From: Lateolabrax maculatus
Taxonomy: Eukaryota; Chordata; Actinopteri; Acropomatiformes; Lateolabracidae
Reading direction: 5' to 3'
Assembly (NCBI GenBank): GCA_031216445.1
Contig: CM062216.1
Location: 10,505,001 to 10,569,000, forward strand
DNA: 64,000 nt
How positions within the stretch are numbered: the stretch's first letter is position 1; every line of letters begins with the position of its first letter. This document shows, piece after piece, positions 31,480 to 42,464 of this stretch. The notes under the pieces are model-generated. The model was not told the DNA's origin, searched no databases, and worked only from the letters and a program-made list of their open reading frames with translations. A program made the position numbers and the translations under genes.

Positions 31480-31543
<64 letters not shown>
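31405..31543 (+). repeat. Retroposon-type 3' tail with (ATT)21 microsatellite
   Basis: The tract at 31480-31543 is about 21 ATT/TTA units. It is preceded by GCGACTTTGAGTACCTTGAA and AAGCGCTATATAAATAAAATG, a 3' end I recognise from many teleost L2/Rex-like LINE or SINE copies that finish in ATT repeats. Only the tail is recognisable. Confidence 0.6.
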
Positions 31544-31544
<1 letters not shown>

Positions 31545-34500
31545 ATAGCTCAAATTCAAAATCACTCTCCACAGAATGCACTTTTGTGTTTGTGTGTGTC
31601 ACAAGCACATGAACCTCAAAGAATCCTGACTTGGAAAATAAACAGATGAGAAATACACATACCAACCAGACAGCTAAACCCAGAGCTACATGAACTCATG
31701 TTTAGAGATTTAGAGAACATCTGCTGCTCTCTCTGATGTCCTTCATCCATTTTGCAAAACAGGCAGCAAAAATTTGCATAATTGAGATTTTCAGAAGCAT
31801 CAAATAAAGATGAGGAACTAAAATACAACATTCCTCGACAGCTAGTTGGCCCTAAACAGCCTGATTTAAGTGGTATTGCGTCAGAGGGGGTCCCTGGGTA
31901 TATTCCTTGCAAAGATCATGGAAAAGCGGTGTGGGGCCTCCCTCTCTTCATACAAGAGGCCTCCAGCTTGAACCAAGAGGCCAGGTTGTTTCCCTGAAAT
32001 TCTTTAGGCATGTGCATATGTTTTTGCAACTCGCAGAGGGACACGGTTTTCCTGATCAAGATGGCAACGTTTCCTCAGAGGGAAAACAGCAATTATATTA
32101 CACAGCCAAATCCACTCTTTATGATTTTGCCACACAGACGAGACAGGCGTATTTCACAACAAATCACGGCTTCTCACTATAGTCAAGAAAACAACTCATA
32201 TTAGGTTTTTCACAACAGTACGAAAAGGAGTCTGGGAAAATACCTCAAAGAAAAGCCACAGATGGCGGGTAAAGAACAAAACCACATTCCTGAGTGAACA
32301 CACATGTGCAAACCCTCACATGCACAACACAGGCAAATCTTTAGAGGGAACATTCAGTCTGAATATGTCCTGCGATGCACTCCGCTATGGGGGTGGAGTT
32401 CAGACAATCCCACTTGTAAAACAGCGGCTGCAAAATTCACAAAATGTCTGGAATTCACAAAGTGTCTCACATCTTTTGCTTGCCCAAACAAATCAAAGTC
32501 AGGTTGTGTGCACATGTGTGGGAGTCACGGGTCCACTACCTTCTTTTGTGCGAGACATTGTAAACAAAAGGTCTATCTTTAGATTTTATTTTCCCAACTT
32601 TCTCACACGACAGATAATAACATTTAAGTCCTCAAAATGACTTTCCGATTAACTAATAACCAAAAATGTACTATTTACTCAGCAACAATGTTATCTCTAA
32701 TCTATGACATAGAGCCCAGGAATGACATTAGCGTAATTCGACAACTAACTGCCCATTACAAACGCTACACACACACATTTCATGGCTGTGGTTGTTTGTT
32801 AAGCAAGTGTTTATTTGATGTGGAGAGCAGAATGTTTTCTGGAAAACCTGCTACTTTGTTCTTTGGGTATACACATTGCTTTTAAGATGAACTGACCCTT
32901 TCAAGACTATTTTTGAGAGAACCAAGCAAAGAGACATTTTCACATGGTCACAAATAAACCATTTGCTCAGTGATGCAAAATGTTTAAGTTTTTAAAGTCT
33001 GGCATCTGGTCAAGTTCAAGGCTGCACTTCAGTTCCGCAGGTAACTGGGGGGCCCAGCCTTCTCCTAAAATAAACAACATATCCAAGAACTATGCGCTCA
33101 TGCTCCAGCAATAAATGCAGAGTTGGCTTGTCTGGACTCTTTGTTTTTCTTCTCTTTTTGTTTAAGTTTGGGAGTAGGTTAAGCAGAAACCAGACTTGCT
33201 GCTGTTCTTGACGGGCTGATACCCTCCTCTGAGAAAGCTCTTGCTTTTCTTGCATTTTTCTCAGACACAGAGTGGTGCGCGCAGCATTCTGCTCTTTCTC
33301 CAGCGCAGCACATTTGGTGGGATATTATGTGAAGGAAATGGAGAGCATAGCTGAGCGGTGAGTCATGCTGTTTACTGGTAAAAGCGACGACCAGCGGCAG
33401 GGAATCACACCCTCCCGATCTGACGTTTCCTGGAAAATCCCGTTGTTTCACGGGAAGGAAGGAAAAGTACAGAGAACCTTGGAAATGGTTGGCATGACCA
33501 CCTGAAATTTTGTGCTCAAAAGGAGGAGAACTCGCCGAATATCTGAGCAAAGATATTCTCCCAACCTGGGATAAAAGAAAAATGTCAAGAATGCAAAAAA
33601 AAAAACAAGGACATACCTGTCCCACTTTTTACTACCTGGGAACCAATAATGTGTGAATAATAGGATAAATAATAGTATTCTGTTACCTAAAAAAGCCTGT
33701 ATTACATCATGTCTCTCATTTTCCAGCTAGATATACCAAAACAAAGCATGGCTCTTTAGTTGGAAATACTGCCCATAATAATCCGTATTTCAGTGTTTCT
33801 CCTTCTAAACAGCTAGCTGAGGCACTGACACAAAGGCAGACAGCAAAACATACATTTTTAATGCTATGGAGCTAAAAAGTGTTTGTTTGTGTCACTGCAA
33901 ACGTGCAAGCATGCAAACACGCATGAGTCACAGTGGAATCAGGAAGCTGCCAAGGGAAAAGATCAGCAATTGAATCAGCAAGTCAGCCCCACTGGAAACC
34001 AACATGGAATTCCCAATAACACAATCCCACAAAATAAATAAATGAGTAAACTTGACACTTGCCACACCTCTCACCATAATGAGTTGAAAACAGCGGGTTG
34101 AGATTCAGTCATTCTGACAGAAAAGCAGGAAAAGGAAAGATACAAATCACTGTGGGTGGCACAGTGAGCAGCCTCAGACACTATATAACTGTCAGGGAGT
34201 CACTTTATACCGATGCACCACAGGCCTGTTCACACATTCGTGTGTTATTGTCTGTATACACTCTGTTTGGCATGTTCAACTGTGGATAAAAATCCCTGGC
34301 TTCCAAAGTCAATAATCAAAACTCTCCTTTTTTTTTTTCGCAGTAAGAGGAGCAAAACACATCATAGTGAGCGCGTTCCCTGTGAGTCATCACATCACAA
34401 ACCGCAGCTATTTTACTTTCACAATACTCCACCGCGAAAATGTTTTACATTCTGTGTCGCTTTCATCCAACACCACTGACCAGCAAGAAGAGGAATCGTA

Positions 34501-35699
34501 CGTATCTGCTGTCACTTCATCTATATCCTGTGTTTTCAGGGGAATTTCTCCTGTTTTGTCTTGTCACTGTCACAGACTAGTGTGGTGGTAAAATGAGTCA
34601 GCTGCACTGTTACTTCTCCATCCAAAGAAGACATCATCACTTTGGTGATTGAACCACATGGTAACCTCATGACAGAGGAGTGCACCCACTCCCACTGCCT
34701 GTCTGAAAGAAGCAGACATTGTGCACCCACCAGAAATGACCGTGAATCAGAAAAGCCTCTCAGGCACAAATCTGTGACCACTGGAGTGAAACAAGACAAA
34801 TATTTTCCATATATTGATCACAATGGCCTTAAAAGTCCAAGTTACTCAATAAAAGACAAGGGACAAACTAGAATGCGGACATACAAGACAGGCAAGCGGT
34901 ATTATTCCTGATGTAGAATTAATAAAGTTATTATTAGGTATTTACCAAAAGCATCTGTTGTACTTTCAGGACACCATTTGCTTATCTTTGCCCAAGTCAT
35001 AAAGATTTGTGAAGACAAGAAATGATAGCTAAACAAAAAGATAAGACAAAGTCTTTTCTTCTTCCAGAGTGATTCATGGTGTGTGGAAATATGCTCCTGC
35101 TGTTAAGTGACTGTTTGTTTCTCCTGTGTGGCCCTGGTGGTCCAACTTCACATCGTGCCCTTTGTCCCACATGTCTAAAATGCAGACCACGTGTTGTTTC
35201 CAATGTCAAAAGCAGGCTGGTATTTTGCATTATAAAGCAGCCGTTACTATGTCCCGCGCTGAAATGAACAAGAGGGCCAGCGTTAAAGGGGATGTGAAAA
35301 TGTTCTATATAAATTAGTTCGATCAGGACAGTCCAAAAGTTTATTTCACTTCCATTTTCCCCAAACGATCATTCAAGTGACAGAAAGTGGGCTATAAAAA
35401 AAAAAAGAACAATCCGAGAAAAACAAAAATCAACCATTTGTATCTTATGATAAGTCATAATAAATGATCTGTGGCGCTCTGTGATAAATAGTCTATATGA
35501 GCACGTTTTTTTAGGCTGCTTAGTAGCATTATAACCGTAACATTAACTTTAATCTACTTCGGCAAAATAGTGTGTGATTTAATATTTCTTCATTAAATCT
35601 GTCGATAAGACCAACGCCTTATAAACACTGTCAAATTTTGTTAACATCTTTTTAAAGGGGCAGCCTGGAAGATTTCAATGATTGACACCATTTATCCAC

Positions 35700-35765
35700 T
35701 TCGATTAATCTAAAAACAAAATAAAATAAAATAATATAATAAAATAAAATAAAAAAATTAAAAAA
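35700..35765 (+). repeat. A/T-only low-complexity tract
   Basis: Imperfect AAATA/AAAAT units next to the mafk CpG island; read on the minus strand it gives spurious I/L/F-rich frames. Confidence 0.8.
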
Positions 35766-35779
35766 AGTTGGCCGACTCC

Positions 35780-36400
35780 AAATATTTTGTAACTTTTTGC
35801 GCCTGTTTCGCCCGGACTCCCTGTAAGCCACCGCACCGAGCTCGGACACACTTTTTTTTGGGGGGGGGGGGGGGGGCAACGTGTTGTCACTCCAGCACAA
35901 CACGTGTCCCCCCCGCCACCGAAACAGTCCACACCGTCCACACCGTCCTCCACCAGCGCGATCGAGCCCCGCCGCCGTCCCGCAGGACGCGGCCATGTGC
36001 GCGGCCGACAACAAGCCCGCCGGCGTGCGCCTCACATGACGCTCCAACTGCGGCAACTTACACAGGAGGACTGTCAGAACATCTCCCCCCCCCCCCCCCC
36101 CCAAAAAAAAAAAAACAAAACAAAACAAAACAAAAAATAAAACAACCAACCTCACCTCTGTGGACGCGGATCTCCGTGGAGAAGGAACGCGCGGATAAAA
36201 AGTGTCGGAGTGGCGGGTTGTCCCGGCGCGGGGCGGCGCGGTGAGTGCGGCGGGTCGGTGTGGAGCGCCCTGCGGACGGGCAGCGCGGCGTCCTGCTGCT
36301 GGAGTCACTTCAAAACAACAACAATGTACCAAACATTCCACGCTCCGCTTCCGCAAGCACTCACGTCACCGACTCCTCGTGACCGCCCCCTCCATTCATG
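35780..36400 (-). promoter_or_regulatory. mafk: mafk CpG island, promoter and non-coding exon
   Basis: This is the densest CpG region between the mafk coding exons and ints1, and it is positioned as the mafk 5' end. On the minus strand a donor GTGAGG (plus-strand 36150-36155) would end a non-coding exon at 36156, which splices to the exon with the ATG. The start of transcription is probably near 36300-36400. Long T/G and C/A homopolymers interrupt the island (listed separately). Confidence 0.5.
35852..36115. repeat. T8G17 and C18A13 forming a long inverted repeat
   Basis: The run T8G17 at 35852-35876 and the run C18A13 at 36085-36115 are reverse complements over at least 25 bases and enclose about 208 bp of CpG-island DNA. 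Inside, 35879-35887 and 35897-35905 form a further perfect 9-bp inverted repeat (ACGTGTTGT/ACAACACGT) with a CACGTG E-box at 35901-35906. A (CAAAA)n stretch follows at 36111-36143. The tracts may be hard to sequence, so lengths are uncertain. Confidence 0.8.
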
Positions 36401-36412
36401 AAAATAACTTTC

Positions 36413-36426
36413 TGCTGACGTCAGTC
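36413..36426. promoter_or_regulatory. mafk: C-MARE-like site upstream of mafk
   Basis: TGCTGACGTCAGTC matches the CRE-type Maf recognition element TGCTGACGTCAGCA at 12 of 14 positions, and it contains a perfect CRE (TGACGTCA). It lies just upstream of the presumed mafk start. Large/small Maf homodimers and CREB/ATF factors bind such sites, so it may allow autoregulation or cross-regulation. Binding is inferred. Confidence 0.55.
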
Positions 36427-36432
36427 TGGGAA

Positions 36433-36487
36433 GGGGGGTGGGGGGGGTGGGGTGGTGTGTGTGTGTGTGTGTGTGTGGTGGGGGGGA
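36433..36487 (+). repeat. G-rich and (GT)n tract
   Basis: Blocks of 5-8 G separated by T run into about ten GT units and then G7. At least four G blocks lie close together, so a G-quadruplex is possible just upstream of the mafk CpG island. Confidence 0.85.
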
Positions 36488-38304
36488 GGCCATAAATAGA
36501 AGATAGATACTGCTGGCCTGCCGCTTTTGCTTACTTCACAAAACTAATCTGTACCAGGAAAAAGAAAGACGGGTTAAAGTTTCAGAGGGGGGAGTTGTTG
36601 CTGTCTCAGGAACCAGCCCCCCCCCCCTCCATTTAAGTTGAGTCTCTGATGGTCAGGTCACTGCAAGGTGTTCAGAAAGTGTGCATTAATGGGGGGGAAA
36701 ACAGCCTCCCCCTCCGTCTGACTTGGGAGCAGCAGTAGCATTCCATTCCCGAGGAAAGTATGCGGTGTAGTAGGCCAGCAGTCACAGGATTTCTCTTATT
36801 TTAACTGCGCCGCTGCCAGTAACGTCACAGGCTATTCTGGGTAATTAAGTAGTGAATGTAAATATGTTAAGTCAGGAGCCTTTTAAGGGGCTGCTCTCGT
36901 ACGGGTTTCCCTGTTCATTTATTTGATATAGGAAGACTTCAGACTACGCTGCCTGTTAAAAACAGATGCAGTGGGTTTACACTGTAAACACTGTGGGCTG
37001 CACGGTTCAAGCCAGGCTGGAAAGAGAGGGAAATGCACTTTTCTGCTGACTGGACCAACACGGCTCCGAGCACAGCTTCAGGGACTAAAATTAACCTGCC
37101 AAATACCCAGCAGTGTCCTGCACTGAACCACTTTATATCATAAGTGATACGAGTAGTAATGTTGTCACTCCCTTGACGAGTGTAGATCACAAATGTCAGC
37201 ATCCTCGCAACACGTGCATGGGCAAGGTAAACGTCTGGATGTGGAGCATGTGTGGAAGAAAATGATGAAGTTAGGTATGGAATCTGGTTGGTTTTATGAA
37301 GAGCCACATCCATTATCAAATTTAGAAATGAATGGTGGCTACATTTTTTTTATTTGTGTCAGGTGATTTGTTCAGACAAGATTTATGCAGAAAATATAAA
37401 ACTGTAAAACGCTTTTTTTTAAAGTATAAATTGACAGAAAAATCCTGTCCTAGTCAACTGTAATGGCTCATTTTCAAGAGACATACTATATAGACAAACA
37501 ACTTGGACTAATTGTTGGGCTTATGGTTTACGTAAGAGTTCCAGCTTTTTAATTGCCCATTTCAGGCCAAAAGTAGCTACATTATTGAATCATTTTTCTT
37601 CCCTGATAGTTTCTGTTGGATGGTGCTGTGTTTAACCACTGGGGAGACAAAAGAGGAAATAGAGAAACACATAAAAAAAGAAACACAGATTGTTTCGGTT
37701 GCATGATGTAATTCTGACCTTCAGATAGTGTGACCAATCGATGACTAGTTAATAAATGATAAATGTTAAGTTAGATTTTTCTAGTGTGTATACGGATGTT
37801 TTTCCAAAGAACTGAAGTTAGACAAAAAAACATATTGAGTATCCTGAGTCACAAGTGGACTTCTCCTTTATATAGAAATTATTCCAACAAAACTAACTCC
37901 TGAGAATTCATCTCTTTAAGGCTTTGTGCCACATAACCACATTGATTTAAGTCATAGTCATAGTCAGCAGATCATTCTCCTCTAAATTGCTAAATGTGGA
38001 ATCAATTGCTCACCCCACATGGTGGACTTGATGCATTAATCTCCACTGGAGCATGTTTCGAGTGAAAAGCAAATAAACCTACCATCAGATGAGAAACCAG
38101 CTTTGCGTTTTGGTTAGTTTGCGTCACCATCGTTTTGACCACAAGCAACAACCCACCATTTCCTTTGTGTAGCCTTCCTGTAATGAATTAAACGCATCAT
38201 TTGCTGAAGCAGTTCTCATTTGCTTCTGTATTTTAAAAGGAAACAGCTTTGTCAGGAAGGAATCAGATAAGATGGATTTAATTACATTAGATTCAGTGGA
38301 ATTA

Positions 38305-38562
38305 AACAAAGTACATCTACGCAAGTATTGTATTTAAGTACATATTTAAGGTACTTTACTTGGGTATTTCCATTTTATTCTAAATTATTCAGATTGTTAA
38401 AACAAAAATGAATCAAGTGAAGTAAGTAAGTATATAAAATATATGTTGGTGCCAATACTTTGTACTTTTACTTAAGTAAGCTTTTTAATGGAGGGCTAGT
38501 ATTTCACCACTGTGGTATTACTATTTTTACTCAAGTAAAATCTGAATACTTCTTCCACCACT
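38305..38562 (-). mobile_element. Percomorph TACTT repeat, copy 2
   Basis: It contains GGTACTTTACTTGGGTATTT, ATACTTTGTACTTTTACTTAAG and TTTACTCAAGTAAAATCTG, and closes AATACTTCTTCCACCACT, the standard end of the family seen at 29855. The 5' part is decayed and no clean target duplication is visible. Confidence 0.65.
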
Positions 38563-39120
38563 AATTAGATTTTATTAGAGATGAGATAGAATAAAATGTG
38601 ATTACACGATTTAAAAAGACCTGAGGTGAGATTGGTTCAAATCGTTTTAGATTAGAGATGAGGTTGGATTAAATTAGATAGGATGAGAGAGGATTAGATT
38701 ACACCATATGAAATTAAATCTGAAATGCCGTGAGATTAAATGAAATGAAATGAGACTGGGTTATATTAGATAAAAATAGAGATGAGATGGGATCACATGA
38801 GATGGAATTAGATGAGAATGAGATTAGATTACATTAAAGTAGAAATGAGATTACATTAGAGATGAGTTTATATCAAATGGGATTATTATATTATATTAAA
38901 TTAAAGTTGAATTTGGAAAAAAATGGGATGGATTACATGAGATTGACATTAGATTACATTTAATTAGAACTTTTATTATATTAAATTAGAAATTACATTA
39001 GAAGAGACGGGATGAGATCAGATTGGATTACATAAGATTACTTTACATTAGATTAGGGACAAAACAAGATGTGAGATGAGATGGTAGAAATGAGACGGTA
39101 TATAGAGCAGAAGATACAGA
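38563..39120 (+). repeat. GATTA/GAGAT-rich degenerate minisatellite
   Basis: About 550 bp are built from imperfect units such as GATTAGATTA, GAGATGAGAT and ATTACATTAGA, almost free of C on the plus strand. No strict period holds for long. It starts exactly where the TACTT repeat ends, so the array may have grown from that insertion's flank. Confidence 0.7.
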
Positions 39121-41580
39121 ATAGAGACGAACAAACGATAAGATAGAAACAAGACTACAGTACTGGTTGTTTGTTGTTTGTTTCCTGCACAATCTGCCAG
39201 CAGTCGACAAAGAGAAATTGGTGAGAAAAAAAGTCTCTGCAGGACCACCACTGATGTCTGATGGATGTCAGACATCCAGCAGCTCAGTCAATGCCACACC
39301 ACCCAATTACTGTCCATCTGCTAACAGTGACCATAGATGACCTGAAATACACCTACTGTGTCGAACAAAACAAAAACAGCGGACCATGTGTGGCAGAATG
39401 GTCAGAGATTTTCGTTAGATCAACATGATGTGTGGTCTGGGTTTCTTAGGGGCTGTTTTGGATTACAGGAAGTAACACTGAGTCACTAATCTTGCTTCTT
39501 TCTGAGTCAGACTGTTGAATGCAGAAATCTGATCTGGCACAATGAGGCCCCCTGTTGTAAGGGGATCATTTTTTTTTCTTCCAAATGCTCTAAATTATTA
39601 GCCACTAAACGGCTGATATTGACCACGCAGAATGTTTTAAACTGAAGTAATAGCATTACCAACGAGCCAAATAACTCACACTGGACACAAAATTATTAAT
39701 CACATTTTCTTCCTCCCAGTGATTTCACCATGATCAGGAATACCTAACTGAGGACGCCTGACACATTACACAGCCGCCTCTGGCAGAGTTTGGGCCATAC
39801 GTCATTTCAAAAGTTAAAAGAATTGTTTTTGCAGATTTGAAGAGTCCCCATATGACACAAGATTTAATTTGGAACATTGACTGGACATTCCACTGACTTC
39901 ACCAAAATGTGTTTCGTATGAAAACACTTTACGTAACCAGCTGGCAGGCTGGACCTGCATGGAAACGAACATGGAGAAGTTACAGTAGTAGTGGTGGCAG
40001 CAGCTGGGGCAGGCCATGGTGGACGGCTCAGAGCCTGATAGTCACCAGAGTTCTGTCATGTTACAGCTCCACCATGCTGAAAGATTGAGACTCTGAGGCA
40101 GCTAGTAAGCCGGGAAGTTGAGAGTTACCTATTCACTTGAAAGTCTTGTCAGTGTTTAGCAACGTTTAAGGAATGAACAAATCACTGCTGCTCATCATGG
40201 GTGGGACTAAATGTGGATATTATTAAGGCTGGTAAAGCTTTGATGCTCCGACTTTCTTTTCCTAGAGGCATGGACATTTTTAAAGAGTGAAAACAGTTGT
40301 CCGGATGAAACATTTGCATGCTGTAACTTCTCAGAAAACCTTGCATCTACATGGCTGTTATATGTGACTCACCGCCATAAACTTTTGCGATGACTTAAGA
40401 CTGAAAATATCTGCATTTTGGTTCCTTTCGGATTCAATATGAGGCTGTACTTTGTGGCTGCTGTGATGATGAATGGCATTTTAATCTTTTGTGTTGTCTG
40501 TACTGAAACGTGGAGAGTTATAATAAAGTTGCTCTTGTGTTTATATTTTGTCTTGGAGCTGCTCCTTTTCATGTGTGTGGTCTTTCACAGAATGCTTTTA
40601 TTTTATCATAGCTGATTATTCTGTTTAGTTTATAATCTTGTTTCGTTATGTTTTCATTTATTTTTATGTATTCACACAAACGACAAAACTCTGTTCTGGT
40701 AAGATAGAAACCTCCCAGCCTGTACACTGATGAAATATTATCATTTTAGTGCAGTGAAGATGGAGACTGCTGCCACCCTGTGTTGAATTGCGTTTAAGTG
40801 TAAATTTGCCTACTTTGCTTTTCTAGGCCATCCAGTGTATCATCTAGTGTACTAATATGGAAAAGACTAATATAAAAACAAAAAATCTTTCCTTCATGCA
40901 TATTCACCTCTCTCTACTTTTTGTACCTTAATTTTGTCATCTAATGATTCACTCGTAAGTCCATATATATATGGAGAGAAGCTATATCATAAAAAAACAT
41001 GTGCTGTTTATGAGTCACCATTTCTTGAGCAAAATTCGCTTTTAGTAATTATCAGAATCAGAGGAGGTTATCCCACCTCTTAATACAACGTAAAACTCCA
41101 AAAACTGTTGGTGCAAATCCAAGAAATGCTAATATTTCAGTGAAGGTGGCTTGCACTTTTCTTGCAGTATGACAGTGTCCAAAATGTAATTAGAAAACTA
41201 CATAATTTGTGCACGTAGTGCATCTAATGGATTATGATTAGGGGATGGCAAAATATCTACTGATGCTGACACCGGTGAGGGGGGAAAACACTTTCCCAAA
41301 CACTGTCTGAACCCCATCAAAGCAATTGTGCTTAAAATGACTCAATGATTGTCTTGATGCATTTGATACAGTGAAGAATTTGGTGACATCTGCTGGACAA
41401 TTACTGGTACTTTACGAAGAAATAGTCAAAATATGAGTAACCTCTTATTATGTTCCTGGTATGATCAGCTTTAGTACACTGTCAAAGAAAAGGAAGAAGA
41501 AAAAAAGCACTCTTTACTGTCCTCCAGCGGTCACAGTGCGCTACTACATCATTTTGAAATCTTTACTTTGAAAGTGTTGT

Positions 41581-41870
41581 CCGGAAGTATGTCAACGCTG
41601 TACGGAAGTGACGTTATACTGCCCCCTGGTGGTCTTAGTACATAATTACACCCCGGTCTCAGACAGTGATGGGACCACCGCAGACAGCTCAACAGAGTCA
41701 TCCTGCCCTCTGGTGGCCACAGCGAGTAACTACAACGTCAAGTTAGACACAACAGCATAGGCAAAGCTTCCGGTTACCGATTTCAAAGTAAAACTTCCTA
41801 ATATGTAATAGGTGTAGTTACGCGCGGTGGTCGCTAATGTCGCCGCCGGACACTAGGTGGCGGTATGCTG
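41581..41870. promoter_or_regulatory. ints1: ints1 upstream region: ETS, ETS-CRE and three CTCF-like sites
   Basis: ETS core CCGGAAGT lies at 41581-41588 and an ETS-CRE composite, CGGAAGTGACGTTA, at 41603-41616. Three motifs close to the CTCF consensus follow: ACTGCCCCCTGGTGGTC (41618-41634), CTGCCCTCTGGTGGCCA (41703-41719) and, in the other orientation, CACTAGGTGGCGGTA (41851-41865). The first two point the same way and the third is reversed. They lie 50-300 bp before the presumed ints1 first exon. Motifs are seen directly; binding is inferred. Confidence 0.6.
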
Positions 41871-41879
41871 ATTAAAGCG

Positions 41880-42464
41880 AGCAGCTTTGATAGAGAGAAG
41901 AAGAAGAAGCCGCTCCGGCTCAGACAGTCTGAAAGCTTTGAGTCGGCCGACGTGAATTTTTGTCTAAAAGTGCATCGTCCGGGTTAACCGCGACCAGTTT
42001 TACGAGACGGATAAAACATGTGAGCCGCTTTTAAGTTTAAGTTTAAGTTTGTTCCCTTGAGGAGCAGCTGACGGCGGAAAGTCTCTGTCAGCGCGGCGCT
42101 GGACGCCGCTAAGCTAACGGCCACATATGTAATATAACCTATTTGTTGTCGTGAGCTTCAGCAGTTTCTGTCCAGTGTTTAGTACAGATGTGGTCAACAG
42201 CATGCAGGCTGTCAACAGAGACTGAACACAGCAATTCTTCTACTTTTGGTCTCTAACGCCATTGTTGTTTTCCTTGCTCAATGATGAGTTATTAGCTCGA
42301 TCCGCTAAGTTACCGTAGCTACGGTTCATAAACGTGTGTGTTTCACGTCTGTTAATCTTGTGTTTCTCCGTGTTTTTCACGCACACAGACTTCTCTAAGC
42401 TCGGTTATGACACCTGCTTAAACCTTGCGGTGGATTTGGTTTTGACTAGTGCCTGCTAGTCGAG
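41880..42464 (+). other. ints1: ints1 5' UTR: non-coding exon, intron, leader
   Basis: A CpG-rich stretch from about 41880 probably starts transcription. A donor GTGAGC near 42020 and an acceptor CACACAG ending at 42388 would remove a first intron. The leader 42389-42464 then reaches the ATG. It carries a very short upstream frame, 42407-42421 (four codons and stop). The exact start and donor are inferred. Confidence 0.45.

Larger units (their letters stand above)
29739..36155 (-). other. mafk: mafk 5' intron (6.4 kb)
   Basis: The intron runs between the CpG-island first exon and the exon holding the start codon. The acceptor is either at 29742-29744 (TGCAG|GGA before the ATG) or slightly upstream at a better pyrimidine tract. 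It holds one TACTT-type repeat, a possible internal promoter region (30295-30720), an (ATT)n tract with a retroposon-like leader, and several TGAGTCA sites. Short open frames in it resemble nothing I know. Confidence 0.5.
36500..41560. other. Intergenic region between mafk and ints1 promoters
   Basis: No gene was recognised in these 5 kb between two divergently transcribed genes. It contains one TACTT-type repeat (38305-38562), a GATTA-rich minisatellite (38563-39120) and six TGAGTCA/TGACTCA sites (37845, 39479, 39503, 40365, 41011, 41338). Open frames are short and not protein-like. Confidence 0.55.

Noticed and set aside
31436..31545. Poly-tyrosine frame
   Set aside because: Translation of the (ATT)n microsatellite.
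33179..33625. 148-codon minus-strand frame in the mafk intron
   Set aside because: On the mafk strand, but with no known domain and no clear splice sites or link to the mafk coding exons. An unannotated exon is not excluded, only unsupported.
35768..36244. 158-codon plus-strand frame over the same island
   Set aside because: Same cause: T8G17 and C18A13 read as glycine, proline and lysine runs. The opposite strand is the mafk 5' end.
35652..36356. 234-codon minus-strand frame over the mafk CpG island
   Set aside because: It is made of translated homopolymers (poly-G, poly-P, poly-F/I tracts) and CpG-rich DNA, with no protein-like sequence.
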